Shown: positions 34,364 through 46,766, counted from the stretch's first letter. The stretch: DNA of 64,000 nt from Solea solea (GCF_958295425.1 NC_081140.1:14616087-14680086), one strand, 5' to 3'. Notes: generated from the letters alone by a model not told the origin. A program made the numbers and translations.

Positions 34364-36032
34364 ATGGTTGGCAGGTTAAACTTGCCAAATGTTTGTGAAG
34401 GAGAGCCACTGGATATGAGCTACAGGGCTGAGAGAGGACTTGACAGCCCGGACTCCGGTTTACCGCCGAGTCCGAGCCCCAGCGCCTGGCTGCTGCCTGC
34501 GAGTGCAGACAAAGCCAGGGGCGTGAGCCCGGAGTCCGAGGACGAGGGACGGGGTTCCCTGGTAGGTAAAGCCACTCTCTCTCTCACTCTCTCTCTCACA
34601 CACTCTCTCTCTCTCTCTCTCTCTCTGGCTTCATCTTTAAGTTTATGTTGATATTGGTGGCAATGTTACAGTAATTTGATAGTGGCAAATGCATATTGGA
34701 ATTAACAATAATATTACATGTCCACCTGTTTCCTCTGTATCTGTAAGACATCGTATTTATCAAACCCTGTCTATGTACTTACTAAAAGTAACTTAACTTA
34801 CAATGCTCTCTATCTTGCATACATACAGTCTTAGTGATTTATGCTTGGAAGTGTTACAAGTGGGAGGTGGAGTCTTACAGTACCTCCCCTTATTTTTCAC
34901 TATGTTCACTAAAAACATGCATCATTCTGTAGTAGAATGTTATTGTACAAAAAACAATGGTAATGGTGAGTTATTTCTTTGCAGAAATACACATTGTACG
35001 CCTGTATTTGTGCGATGAACGTCGTCCTGCTGTTTATATTTAGAATTAAACAATTTGATGTTTTGAAGCATTTTTTTTTGCAACCATAACATGGTTCAGT
35101 GGTTTTAGTTATTTTGGTCAGGATAATTCTGCTAGGAAATGTTCACATTGTCCAATGTTGTCTTTGGAGCCAAGCAAACCACCACAGCTGAATATTTGTT
35201 TTAGATACCATAACTTTATAACTTTACAGAGTTCATTCTGCTGCAAACATACATGCATGCAGTTCAGCTGACCCTCAGCTGAGTCAGTGTTTTGGTTGAA
35301 TAAGTAAAAGTTTGGAATAGGTAGTGTAAGTGTACATTTTATTTGCTGCATGTTCTGGCCAACTGTAAAAAAAAAAATTGAGGCACTGGGGACTACTTCA
35401 GATTCATTGGCTCTGCGTGTGATGAATGTACTTCACTTTTTCACTCTAGGTTTCAGTTTTACCCTCTGGATCTGCCCCGCTGCTTCACCCGCTGTCTTTT
35501 GGTGAAGGCATAGCCCTGGATCCCTTACCACCAAAAGAGATAAGGTTGGTTAATATTTATGACTTGTTATGGGCACCGTTCGACCTGATGGACGATTCGG
35601 TCAAACAAATTGAGGACATTTAGGCTTTGATTTTTACTTTAATATGCATTTAAGTGGGAGTACCACATTGTTTTGCACCAAATAAGACCACTGCACTTCA
35701 CACTCTTCCACAGATACATCTCATCCCTGCACTACAACTCAGACCGCCACTTCATCCAGGATCTGGCTCTGCAGCCTTCAGGGCAGGGCCTTGAACACTG
35801 CAGGCAGACTATCATGGCTCTGCCCCACAGCACCTGGCGTCACTATAAAACACAGCTAGATTTCCAGCCCCGCCATCGGCTTGAGCGCTTCAAGAGCACC
35901 ACCATCATCTACCCCAAGAAAACCAGTGCCGTTTTCACCACAGAGCTGAGCTATGACTGCCACCGGCTGTCCAGGCGTTTCCTCTCCAGTGTGGAGCTGG
36001 AGACAGTTGGCCAGAGAAAGCTACCTCAGTGA
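34364..36032 (+). CDS. rflnb: Refilin B (RFLNB / FAM101B), filamin-binding actin regulator
   Basis: Exons 34364-34561, 35450-35544 and 35714-36032 join in phase to 203 codons plus stop. The start MVGRLNLPNV matches the refilin N-terminus. LDSPDSGLPPSPSPS (residues about 26-40), LSFGEGIALDPLPPKEI (about 80-97) and the C-terminal RFKSTTIIYPKK and RRFLSSVELE blocks are family hallmarks. Refilins bind filamin A and B, promote filamin-linked perinuclear actin bundles and act in skeletal cell differentiation; they are cytoplasmic with no signal peptide. An in-frame ATG at 34253 would add 37 residues not typical of the family, so the conserved start was chosen. The position beside vps53 mirrors human 17p13.3 and supports rflnb over the paralogue rflna. 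Confidence 0.93.
34573..34626. repeat. (CT)n microsatellite at the rflnb exon 1 donor
   Basis: CT and CTCA units begin about 12 bases after the exon 1 splice donor (GTAGGT at 34562). The open frame continuing through them gives only a Ser/Leu repeat. Confidence 0.9.
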
Positions 36033-36855
36033 GGGAGGGGCCAGGTGATTGGGGACAGATGAGGTTTGGTCATTTCCATGACCCTGCACTGTGGTTCCCT
36101 TGAAGTTGGCTGCCAGTCACCTGCTGTGTTGTATGTTTGCATTTGTGTAGCCCATTATCCTTTTCAGTACCTATCCTAAGCTGACGGCTAGAAGCATCTG
36201 TGCTGTGATGTTACAGGGAACAGTAATGTATGTGTGTGCTTAATTTGAACAATGAGGCCTGTTTCAGTTCATAGAATTTAATCAAAGGGAGTTTTTTTAT
36301 GATGCTAACACAATAGTGTTTAAACAACTGGCGTGTAAAGGAGAGGAAGGGTGAATAAATGTGGGGCTGGATTTTGAGTGCATGTGAACAGATCTATAAA
36401 TTATCCACACTGTACAAAGGGGGTGAAAATACCTAACACATGTTTAGATTCTTGTGTATTTCTGCACATAGCACCAGCTAAGCTCTTCCCAAGCCTGATT
36501 TATTATATATGATGGTAATGTCGTTAGATTAAGGGACCTTTTTTGTTCATTATGAAGTGGTTAGTGACCATGGTGTTACTTAGAACTGGGTTGACTTTTT
36601 ATCGCTCACTAACTATTGAAATGAACAAGCTGCATTCCACTGCTATCACTTTCTTTGGCTGAATTTAAATTGTATTTATTTTGTTTGCGTTTTAAGAGAA
36701 TTTATTAGCTGATTAACGGGTCTCTTATTGTTGTGGCCATGGACATATTTGTGAGGCCCCTTTATGTCTTTTATAGATTTACCTGTTGATGCTTCTTAAA
36801 AATTAGTCACTTATCCTGTACCAATTTGAAATAAAGTGTGTGGTAGTTCATCAAA
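36033..36855 (+). other. rflnb 3' UTR with poly(A) signal
   Basis: Non-coding sequence follows the TGA at 36030-36032. An AATAAA lies at 36830-36835 in GAAATAAAGTGTG and is followed by a TG-rich stretch, a good cleavage context. Confidence 0.65.
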
Positions 36856-37819
36856 CGTGTAGTTATTCTTCATTTTAATGACCACAATGTTTAAAATAAT
36901 GATGCAAACCTCTAAAAAAAAAAACTTGAACTGCACAAAGAAAACCATGCATAATTGTAAAATGGGTTATTATGTAGGTATGGTTTTTAAACATGGGTAC
37001 AAAGAAGCCCCTAATGCTCAAAACATATTCTACTTAAGGAATCACATTACAATACACTGAATAGTTTGTGTTGCCAAAATGTTCAGAAATCATCATAGAC
37101 TTAAAATGTCCATTTTGAAACTTGATGAGCAGAACCATTTTTATACAATTGTGGTAGTCCATTGCCCTCTTGTGGCCAGATGGTAGAAATAATAAGGGGG
37201 ATCGTGTCCTTCAAATCATATTTCCAATACTGTAAAATTATCCTTATTTTGATTCATAAAACTTTTTTCATGCCGGTACAATTTCAGTCATAGTTTCCAG
37301 TCCAAACAGCTGTAGCATAAATGTCCTAAAACATTAAATTATCGTCCTTTATATTTGATATTTTATTTTTATTCACTATATTTTCCAAATCAAAATGCTT
37401 TGTCACCCCTCAGCTGTACATACAAGAGGCTACTGCTCCTCAGTGGTGAATAAAAAATTAAAAAAACAATTCAGTGCATAAATATAATTGCAAAAAAAAC
37501 ATATTAGTGCAGCATTGGTCAGTCTGCATAGTCCCGTTTTGTCCTAATATTAATAATAGCACAGTGGCAAATAAAAATGGCATAGGATTGGAACGTATCT
37601 ATAACCACCATTGAATTCAAAGTTATAGAGCTGCCTTTAACCTACGGACCCTGAACGCAGCATTGCATGAATGAATGCAGCAGTAAATAATCACGGTGGT
37701 TTTTTGTTTGTTTTTTACCTAAATTTGTAATCTAAAAATTGTGTTCGTTAATGTGAGTCGTTATGTTTATAAGGTGAAGATTAAAAACAAACTCACAGTT
37801 TGGGTTATATGACGTATGA
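36856..37819. other. rflnb-dus4l intergenic DNA
   Basis: AT-rich sequence with no recognised gene or intact element; only short open frames are present. It includes the junction between two gene blocks that lie on different human chromosomes. Confidence 0.6.
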
Positions 37820-38091
37820 GTGCAAAGGTGGCGGCTATGCCCCGCCCACTTCCCCAACCACATGGTGGACGGAAGTACGTCACGTCAGGTTTGTTTATGT
37901 TGTTTAGAAAGTAAACCTAGCTTTTTCTATGCAGTAGTTTAGAGTGTTGTGCTGTACACCACGTTTGCAATTTTCTTCTATAAACGAAATAGATGTTTGG
38001 CAACAGAATCGATCCTAAACGCTACTCTCCTCGTGGATATTGTGCTAGTTAGCCTTTAGCGCTAGCTGGTTGCCTGTTCTACTTGAGAAGC
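37820..38091 (+). promoter_or_regulatory. dus4l promoter and 5' UTR
   Basis: A GC box (CCCCGCCC, about 37840-37847) is followed at about 37870-37887 by CGGAAGTACGTCACGTCA, which combines an ETS-like GGAAG with tandem CRE-like TACGTCA/ACGTCA motifs. AAGGTGGCGGC (about 37825) resembles a YY1 site. The arrangement is typical of TATA-less housekeeping promoters. Factor binding is inferred from motifs only. Confidence 0.55.
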
Positions 38092-40754
38092 ATGAAGAAT
38101 GTGAATGGAAATGCTAATATCATGGACATGTTTGAAAAGGGAAAAGTCCTGAAAATATGCGCCCCAATGGTTCGATATTCGAAGTAAGTGAAATATATTT
38201 TCCCGTTGTCATTATTTTTCACAGAACTGAGCAATGGTAAAGGGAAAACGTACTTATGAATGTTTCTTAAATCGTGGGGATATATAGATAGACAGACAGA
38301 CATTTGGGAAATTTTTCTTTGGTTAACTAAGGTTAACTACTCATTATCATTATGCATTTGGGGACATATAGACGGAGAAGAAAATGCAATAGAATCAAAA
38401 TCGTTAACTTCAGTCAGGAAAACTAAATACATAGTTATACGTATATACATTTATTTTGACAGCTGCACATGATGCATGCATGCATGCATGTACACAATGT
38501 AGTAGCAATATGATTATCAATCTTTTGTTTCTATAGACTTGCTTTCAGGACCTTGGTGAGGAAATATGACTGCGACATCTGCTTTACTCCAATGATAGTT
38601 GCTGCAGACTTCTTGAGATCTACCAAAGCTAGAGACAGTGAATTCACAACCAATGAGCGTGAGTAAATAAACCCACAACAGTTGGTAAACACAGATGCAA
38701 CTAATCCAACTAGAAATGTGTGTTTGCTGTACATTCTTTATGTGTTCAGTAACACTAGTTCATGTTTAAGTGGCTGCTGTGAAAAAAATGCCCCTATTGT
38801 CTTAATGCACCACCTCTTTCTAATGCACGGCACCCACAGTATTTACACAAAGATATCAGATTTTCCTCATGACTGATGTGTTGAGTCATTGAGCCTTATC
38901 TATGTTGTCATACTGCGTAGTCACACCAGGAAAAGTACAGGTAAAATTAAGCATATTAATGATGGCTGAGTTCAGTTTAGCTTCCTCAGTTTTGAGATGT
39001 ATTTTGGCTCACTGTCGCACTGTGCTGACGTACATAAACAGAACAGAGCCATTGCTGAAGTTGTCAGTCAGACCTACGCATTTCTTGCCCCAAATGTCTG
39101 CTGTGTCTGACTATTGATATGACAGATTTTTTTCCCTTTTTATCCTCAGGTGACCGGCCCTTGATAGTGCAGTTTGCTGCCCATGATGCACAGTCTCTGG
39201 CTGATGCAGCGTGTGTGGTAGCACCTTTCTCAGATGGAGTTGACCTCAACTGTGGCTGTCCCCAGAGGTACAACAACAGTAGACCCTGAGACAGTTTGAG
39301 AGTGTTTATTAGTCTGTTTTATAGCATTTATTAATGCTAATTAATTTTATAGCATTTATTAATTAATAGATCTTAGTTTCTATTTAAATTATTATTTATT
39401 TCCACTTTCCAAATTATGTGTTGGAACAGCTGGATCAAAATGTTTTTTTTCTTTCTTATTATGTTTCTGTTTTCTTCCATGTTAGTTTGAATATCACTTA
39501 AGCATGGATAGGTTAACAGAATAGATATTTTTGCTTTGTTTTCTTTGTGTTTTAAGGTGGGCAATGTCAGATGGGTATGGTGCATGTCTCATTAACAAGC
39601 CTGAACTTGTGAAAGACATGGTCAGACATGTCAGAAACCAGGTGGACAATCCAAACTATACAGCATCCATCAAAATAAGGTAAGAGTAAGAAATGACTTC
39701 AAATGCACTGTACACAATAGCTAGACCAGTAATATGTGAGGTTGATGTCGTCCTTTAATCTAAAAAAATCTAAGCTCTAGATCAACATTGCTTGTCACAT
39801 GTTTGTCAAAGAACTTGCAATGTTGTCTTTTTAATAATCCAATCTATCTCTCACAGTGTGATAGTAGGTAGCCCACATATTCTGCTGTATGAAGTAAAAA
39901 ACACATATGAATACATTTTTTAACATTTAAACACTTGTGTGTAAATAATAGTCAGAATTTTAAAATAATTGAGTGACTTGAAGGTGGACCATTCTGTAAA
40001 GTCTCTGATGGGTTAGGGGCAGTAGTTTCAGAGAGAGATTAAGATATTGATGATGATGATTGAATTCATGTCACCCACAGAATTCACAAGGATTTGAGAA
40101 AGACTGTGGATCTATGCCAGAAGGCTGAAGCAGCTGGTGTGTCGTGGATAACGGTCCATGGCCGTACAACAGATGAGCGTCACCAGCCAGTCCATTATGA
40201 TGCCATAAAGACTATCAAAGATAGCCTTTCTGTACCTGTCATTGCAAATGGAGACATAAAGTACCTCCGTGATGTGGAGTCCATCTACCAGCTTACTGGT
40301 GTTGACGGTAGGTTTTTATTTTTTCAGTGAAAGTGCACTCATGATTACATTTATTATTTAACGTATCCCTCCTGCTGCCTCCTGCTGCCTTGTGTGGGTC
40401 ATTCTGACCCGCTCGGGTCAGAGTGAACCACAAAGGCAGCAGGACATTAATTTGTAATGGGGATTTCTTTGTTTGTTAGGTATGATGGCTGCACGGGGGT
40501 TGCTTGCTAACCCTGCTATGTTTGCTGGCTATGATGACACTCCTCTAGAGTGTATATGGGACTGGGTGGACATCTCTGTAGAGCAGGGCACTCCATTCAC
40601 CTGCTTCCACCACCATCTTATCTACATGCTAGAAAGGGTTAGCTCCCAGCCTGAGAGAAAAGTGTTCAACTCTCTATCCAGTACCTCAGCTGTAATAGAT
40701 TACCTCCAGAACACATATGGGTCAGTACAAGATCTTGGAACATCTGTATGTTGA
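38092..40754 (+). CDS. dus4l: DUS4L, tRNA-dihydrouridine(20a/20b) synthase
   Basis: Exons 38092-38183, 38537-38658, 39150-39267, 39557-39679, 40081-40307 and 40480-40754 join to 318 codons plus stop (human DUS4L is about 317). The FMN-dependent enzyme reduces uridine to dihydrouridine in the tRNA D loop. Visible family features are the N-terminal CAPMVRYSKLAFR strand, catalytic Cys108 in LNCGCPQRWAMSDGYGA, Lys150 in ASIKIRIH, His178 in TVHGRTTDERHQ, and the FMN-phosphate-binding VIANGDIKYLRD plus DGMMAARGLLANP segments. This is a TIM barrel followed by a helical tail. No targeting peptide is evident. It is followed by bcap29 in the same orientation, as in human, where DUS4L-BCAP29 readthrough transcripts are known. 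Confidence 0.96.
40381..40443. repeat. Near-perfect hairpin in dus4l intron 5
   Basis: The left arm 40381-40410 (starts CCTGCTGCCTTGTGTGGGTC) and right arm 40415-40443 (ends CAAAGGCAGCAGG) pair almost perfectly around the loop GCTC. The ten bases before the left arm duplicate its first ten bases (CCTGCTGCCT). It is probably a tiny palindromic repeat element. Confidence 0.85.
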
Positions 40755-40795
40755 AATGGTTTTAAAACTATTTTAAATGTATTTTTTTTGTGCCA

Positions 40796-40801
40796 AATAA
40801 A
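40796..40801 (+). terminator. dus4l poly(A) signal
   Basis: AATAAA within TGCCAAATAAAACTG, 42 bases after the dus4l stop codon, followed by T/G-rich DNA. This implies a very short 3' UTR. Confidence 0.65.
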
Positions 40802-40883
40802 ACTGCTAAGCTGTTGTTGTATTAATGGTGTCTGTCTTTTTAGTCAGGCTTTACTAAAGCAATAATCATATGGCTAAGTAAAC

Positions 40884-41228
40884 TAGAGCTGCAACTAACG
40901 ATTATTTTCATAATCGATTAATCTGTCGATTATTTTCTCGATTAATTGATTAATCGGTTTGTCCATAAAATATCAGAAAACCTTAAAAAATGTTGATCTG
41001 TGTTTGTCAAATCTGAAAATGATGATGTCTTGTTTTGTCCACAAACCAAAATGATTCACTTTTAATGATTTCTTTGTTATCCAGAGCAAAGAAATGAAGA
41101 AAATACTCACATTTAAGAAGCTTAAACAATCGGAAATCTTGTTTTAATCATGAAAAAGGTCGATTTGATAATCGATTATCAAAATAGTTGTTGATTAATT
41201 TAATAATCGATTAATTGTTTCAGCTCTA
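40884..41228. mobile_element. hAT-type MITE with perfect 8-bp target-site duplication
   Basis: The 345-bp element begins TAGAGCTGCAACTAACGATT and ends TTAATTGTTTCAGCTCTA, forming short imperfect TIRs. It has many internal ATCGATTA motifs. Perfect direct repeats AAGTAAAC flank it at 40876-40883 and 41229-41236; 8-bp duplications are diagnostic of hAT transposition. It lies between dus4l and bcap29. A diverged relative is at 56223-56541. Confidence 0.88.
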
Positions 41229-41780
41229 AAGTAAACGAAATATTAAGTTGTAAATGCTTGTCTTACTTATCTTAAGATGTTACTTCTCAATTTAGAATGC
41301 TCTCAGAACCAGTGTATGATATAAAGGGCATTCAAAACTAAAAATATCCTTTCATTGTAATTAACAGAACATTGAAATAATAATAATAATATTGGTATAA
41401 CGATTTATTATCAACATCTAGCTTTTTGTGAAGCAATTCTATTACTTTTGAAAGAATCTATTATGATTATTTGGGACATGAAAGTACAATTAGTTGGCAT
41501 GTACACCGAAGTAAAACTGATGCAACCGTCCTGAAATAAATTCTAGTAACTAGGAAGTGCATGCGTTTAACACCGGAAGCCAAATGGATTTTATTTTTCT
41601 AAGTGGAGTTAAACAAAGTGTCCCGAATCAATTTTAAATGAGGGAATGTTAAGTCTGAATTGAAAACTTTCAATGTCCTTTTACATTTTAGAATCCAAGT
41701 ATATAACAAACAAATACGCATTTTATATCCGCCTTAATGTTTAATATTTGTTACACACATGTTCATGGTTTATTTTTTTA

Positions 41781-41927
41781 AACCCCCGACCGGAAGTGTA
41801 CGCTCTTTCGTCGAACTGGCTGAAGCAGGAAGTGATACAGGGTGCGAGCAAACTTACGTCTGGTTGATATCAGAAGTAAGGTGAAGAAAACCTAAACTCG
41901 TGGTGTCAGTTTTTTGGCAACTTGTTG
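41781..41927 (+). promoter_or_regulatory. bcap29 promoter and non-coding first exon
   Basis: CCGGAAGTG (about 41790-41798) and CAGGAAGTGA (about 41826-41835) are ETS-type sites. A non-coding exon probably ends at 41927 with donor GTAAGG. It splices to the acceptor before 42577, which leads into the exon carrying the ATG at 42592. Confidence 0.5.
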
Positions 41928-42591
41928 GTAAGGCTTATGGCTTTATGTCTCAACATTTGACATGCATTTAGACACTTTCATTATTGTCTATTTAAAAGTT
42001 TAACTGGCGCCTGCTGCTCTGTAAACCTCCCACGTTGAGCTAACATTAGCTGATCTAACGCGTAACGCTAATAAGTTGCTGGGTAAAGTATATTTGTCAG
42101 ACAGACTTATCCTAGATCAGAGTGGTCATGTAACATGTAACTGCTGGAGTAACTTGTTTGAATTCACGGTGCCAGATACTGCAGAGTGTCTCTTACGTCG
42201 TGGATCCAAGATACTACAATATTGTAGTATGATGGAAGGAAGAATGTTTACCCTAAAGTATAAGTGTATGTTATTTGTTTGTTTGTGCATTGTGTTGGAG
42301 GCATATAACTGCCTTGTACCTGCCAGCAGGAAGTAGACTATTTATTTGTGCGTTATTTGGCGCAAGAGTCGTTATATAATAGTATGTAAACTAGTAGATA
42401 AGAAGCTGAATGTAGTATTCTTTCCAACAGAGGGTTTATTGTTGTAAGAGAAAACATGCATGTTACTGGTTATAGTCACACCCTCCAGTTATCACAGCTT
42501 TGTGTTTGTCAGAGAGGGAGAGGTCGTTTCACACCTTGTTTCCTGAGTGTCTGGTATTCATGTTTTTTTTCTGTAGGAGGCACCCGCGACG

Positions 42592-44670
42592 ATGACACTG
42601 CAGTGGACTGCTGTGGCCCTCTTTCTCTATGTGGAGATTGGCGTTCTTGTCATCTTCTGTATACCCTTCATATCTGCCAGGAGGTAAGTAAAAGTTTACG
42701 TCCTTGTTTTTCAGCTAGTGTTTATTGTCTGGAGTAGATTTACATCCTGCATGTATGTAAAGCTTGTACATGTCCGGTTCCAGATGGCAGAGTATTTTCC
42801 GGCTGAGGGTTTGGAGCTTCATGGCGAGATTCTGGAACAAAGTGTTTCTCACCATGATCATTGTACTTATCGTCCTGTTCCTTGGTAAGTGTGACACAAA
42901 CGAGACGATGTGAACTGTTGAGTTTTAAGCTTCCAGTTCAACCTTTCCGGTAGTTTTCGAGGTTGAAACTGAATCAATGTGGAACCACATTTAATGTCAT
43001 CTGAGCATTTCAGACTGCAAGTCCGTCCCCTTCAAGGTTTCATCTATAAGAAACACAGACACAATAGGCCTCTGCCCCCATTGTCCAGGGTCGCACAGGA
43101 ACAAAAACATGCATGCATGTACACAAACTATAATATAACCAAGAAAGAACAGTTACGTAATAGGAAATAAAATACATTCAAACTAAGTCTTTGCTTCATT
43201 TTCCTTAGATGCTGTCCGTGAAGTGAGGAAGTATTCGAGTAAAGACGCCAGCGCGAATGCAAAGCTGCAACCAAACATGTATGACCACCTGCACATGAAG
43301 CTTTTCAGAGCTCAGAGGAACCTCTACATCTCTGGTTTTGCTGTCTTTCTCTGGCTGTGAGTCATTCAATTTTTTTACATTAATACGAATAGTACAGGAG
43401 GAGTTTAAGTAGCTCTGGGTCTTGTTTACGAGTGAGGGGAGAGCTGCGTGAGAGATTGATCGGGGCAGCGCCTGCAGTGATGTGGATGCTGTGCCCAGTA
43501 CATTTGAGGTGACGAAGGCGCTGAAGTCAAAAGGCAAAGCTCTCAATTTACCGCTCAATCTATGTTCCCACCCTGAACCATGGTCATGAACTGTGAGTAG
43601 TGACAGAAAGAGTGACCAAAACGCGTGGTGTCTGGGCTCACCCTAAGAAATAGGGGTTGAAATCGACAATGGTGACAACAAATCAAAAGAAAACATAATA
43701 GAAAAGTACTGCTGTATGGATGATCTGGAGTGAACACACTCGCAGCTGCAAATCTTTGCTTAGATCAAGGCTTTTTTCTGACCTTCGTTATATTTGCAGG
43801 GTTATGAAGCGAGTGGTCACTTTGATTAACCAGCTGGCAACTGCGTCTGGGACGACAGCCGCTCTTCAGACTCAGGCTGACAGTGCTAACCAGACTGCCA
43901 AGAAATACATGGAGGACAATGAGCTGCTGAAACAGGTAGGCCCCACACTGGTTGGGTGCCAACTAAAAAAAAGTTTCTGAAATAGTTCTAGATTAAATCA
44001 TAAAGGATGAATGATTGACATTTACAGTTAAATAATGTAACTCTAATGTACATTCTTTGTTATAATTTGAATTTACATTTCAGACTTTGATGGAAGGAAA
44101 GGGTGATAAGGCTACTGCAGCAGGCATGGAGCTGTTGCAAAAGGAGCTGGAGAAGCTGAGAGAAGAACAGAGGACTACAGAGGAAGGTTGGTATCAATGC
44201 TCTTGTTCACATGTGCACCTCACCTCTAGTGGATGCCGACACCCTGTGTTGATGTGCGATTGATTCCTCTCCAGCCTTGAAGAAGTCCCAGTCTGAGACA
44301 GAAGTGATAAAGAAGCAGACCGATGGCCTTGCCAGGGAATACGACAGACTGTTGATAGAACACCAGGAGCTCCAGGTAATGCACAGATCGAAATATAGCT
44401 CAATAATTCCATTTTTACATACAGTTAATACTGGCAAAGTGAGACATTAAAGACAAAGGCTGTGTCCACATAATTCACATTCTGATATCACAACTATACA
44501 ATTTACAGTAGATAAATGGTAGATGTAGTTTGATCAATTAGTATGAAAAAAGTCAAATCGTCCAAAACTTCTCTGCCTTTTTATTATGGGACTCAATATC
44601 ATCTGATATTTACTTTTGTTTCTTATTGTTTCAGAATAATCAAGATATTGAAAACAAAAAGGACGACTAG
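42592..44670 (+). CDS. bcap29: BCAP29, ER membrane cargo receptor
   Basis: Coding exons 42592-42683, 42784-42884, 43209-43356, 43800-43935, 44084-44186, 44275-44375 and 44635-44670 join to 238 codons plus stop (human BCAP29 is 241). The protein is an ER polytopic membrane protein of the BAP29/BAP31 family that handles export and quality control of membrane proteins. Three hydrophobic segments are visible, at about residues 3-27, 48-66 and 103-125. A charged Gln/Glu/Lys-rich coiled coil follows (about 135-230). The C-terminus NKKDD fits the KKXX COPI retrieval signal. BAP31 is the close paralogue; the adjacent dus4l and the KKDD rather than KKEE ending favour bcap29. Confidence 0.92.
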
Positions 44671-45695
44671 CTTTTTGTAAGACATTTAAAAGTTGGATTG
44701 CTTACACAGCAGAGTTCCGTCTCGGGAGAACCACTGCAACACACACTTTTCCCTTGATATTCCTCCTTGTGTCACAATGCATACCGGAGAAGCAGGATTG
44801 GCTCCTTGGAAGGACAGACGTTTGGCTGATATCTGTAATGGCTTTAAAGCATAGGGGAGACTTTCTATCAAAGCACCAGGCTTCCTGAAATAGAATGGGT
44901 AATCGAGGGCTTCTTGTTTCTGCCTGGCACAGACTTTTCAAATTTACACTTAATCACAATCATTTAAATTGAGTAGTCTAACTGGGAAAGAATTGACTCA
45001 GGTCTGATCACAGAGCATGTACGGCCATGTTCAAGGCATTTGTAACTAAAGTGGGTGTAGTTAAATGGTTTGTGTCATTTGTTTAAGCACAGTACACTGT
45101 CATGTGCATTTTTCCTCTTTCTTTTCTCGGTTATTGTTTTGATACTCAATATTTGCTCCTTTTATTTCTGTATCGGACAGAAATAGTTTGCTGCTTCCAC
45201 TGAGCTCTTGCCGCAAAATGCAAAGTTAGTCTGTGCTCGCATGGCTGTCCACATACAGTTTGAATACATGATTGCACTTAAACAAATCATCTTTTTGGTA
45301 AAGGAAATGCTTTTGGTGGATGGTAACAGTCGGATAGCATATTATTTTCCTACTTAATTTTAATATGCAAGTGTTGATGGAAATTTTTCACATCTGTGGT
45401 TATAATTTTACAGCGTATCATTGTCTATAGTGACCAAATTTGAATTGATATTATTATTATTATTATTATTATTATTGTATATATGCTGCACTGCATGTTT
45501 CAAGTGTTTTTTTTTGGATAGTTCACCAGTTGCACTCTTTTTTTAAATCAGGAACATGGCTGTATGGTTTTCCCCGTCGCTGTTAAAGACGGTTCATAAC
45601 TAAGGTGTTCTACAAACACAGAAGTCTTTTATGTTAAGGACATAAATCAAAAATGAAGTGCCTTGTTTAATAAAGATCTCTTCCTTTGTCCTCAG
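44671..45695 (+). other. bcap29 3' UTR
   Basis: About 1 kb of non-coding DNA follows the TAG at 44668-44670. It contains an ATT microsatellite (45449-45476) and a canonical AATAAA at 45669-45674 (TTTAATAAAGATC), the likely poly(A) signal. Confidence 0.6.
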
Positions 45696-46673
45696 CCTTG
45701 TATTTAAACATGTATTTAATGAAGCACCTTGAATAATATCCAGTCAAATCACATGTAGTTTCAGTATTGCATTTTAATATATTCTTCGAAACTGTTACAA
45801 AAAATAATCCCAAAATATATTTACATTCTGATTGAATGCAAGAAAATGTCTCACATTTTTGAAATGCTAACTTACTGCCTCTCACTGCTCCTCTGAGTCT
45901 ACACTTGTGGCCACCTGTGCCCGATACTGAACCTGAATTCAAAAGACAAATGCAGTCACTACAAACGTGTACGTTAACAAAAAAAAGACATAAAATCTCA
46001 CTGAAATGTTATACATTTACAAAAACAAAATCATATTTTCCAAACAGAAGGCTTGAGTTAACATTGGTAGTTAACTGATATACTTTAAGAAATGCTTGTG
46101 ATAGAGTTCACAGTAATGTATTCTGATTTAGTGAATAAATCGGGAGAAATGTCAGAGATTGGTTCCAGCCAGTCCATAATTTACCAGTGTAAATTAACTT
46201 CTTCCAAAACGCAGTGCCTAATCACCTCAGCCATCTGCTTCAAACTATAGTTATTACCAGAGACAGCCGAGGCCCATTGATATCCCAATTATTGGTTGTA
46301 ACAAGTAAATTGTTATTTGTTTAACTCAATAATACCATACAAGTAATGGCATCCTTATACGTCTCCCAATATGCCTTCAACATCGAAATGAGAAGCGCAC
46401 AAATTCAGTCTAATAACAATAGTATAATATCCAGATATCTGTCTCTTGACAATGTCTCTAGAAATTGCTCTCTACTATCAGCAAGACATATGACGCACAC
46501 TTTTTGGAGGTATCTGTGGAGTGACAGAGGCACAGACATAAAAAACAACAACAACTGAGCCCTCTAAAAGTTACTTAAATATATGTTCACACAATTTCTG
46601 GAAAAAAAAGTCCTTCCCGTCTCTTAAAAGGCCATAATTGTCCTAATGTTTATTACCTTCTATTTTTCGTTTC

Positions 46674-46674
<1 letters not shown>
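45696..46674. other. Region between convergent bcap29 and slco1 genes, left of Tc1
   Basis: AT-rich non-coding sequence with no recognised gene. Open frames at 45667-45942 (-) and 46346-46558 (+) match nothing. Confidence 0.6.
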
Positions 46675-46716
<42 letters not shown>

Positions 46717-46766
46717 CATATATGTGTATATATGTATGTATATATACATACATATGTGTGTATATA
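46675..46766. repeat. TA/TATG microsatellite, left flank of Tc1
   Basis: TA repeats grade into TATG/TACA units and end at the TA dinucleotide immediately before the Tc1 terminus. Confidence 0.9.

Noticed and set aside
42456..42737. 93-codon plus frame covering the bcap29 start
   Set aside because: It is in a different frame from the conserved MTLQWTAVALFLY protein.
45449..45476. ATT repeat as a possible regulatory or origin-like element
   Set aside because: It is a simple trinucleotide microsatellite in the bcap29 3' UTR with nothing else to support a function.
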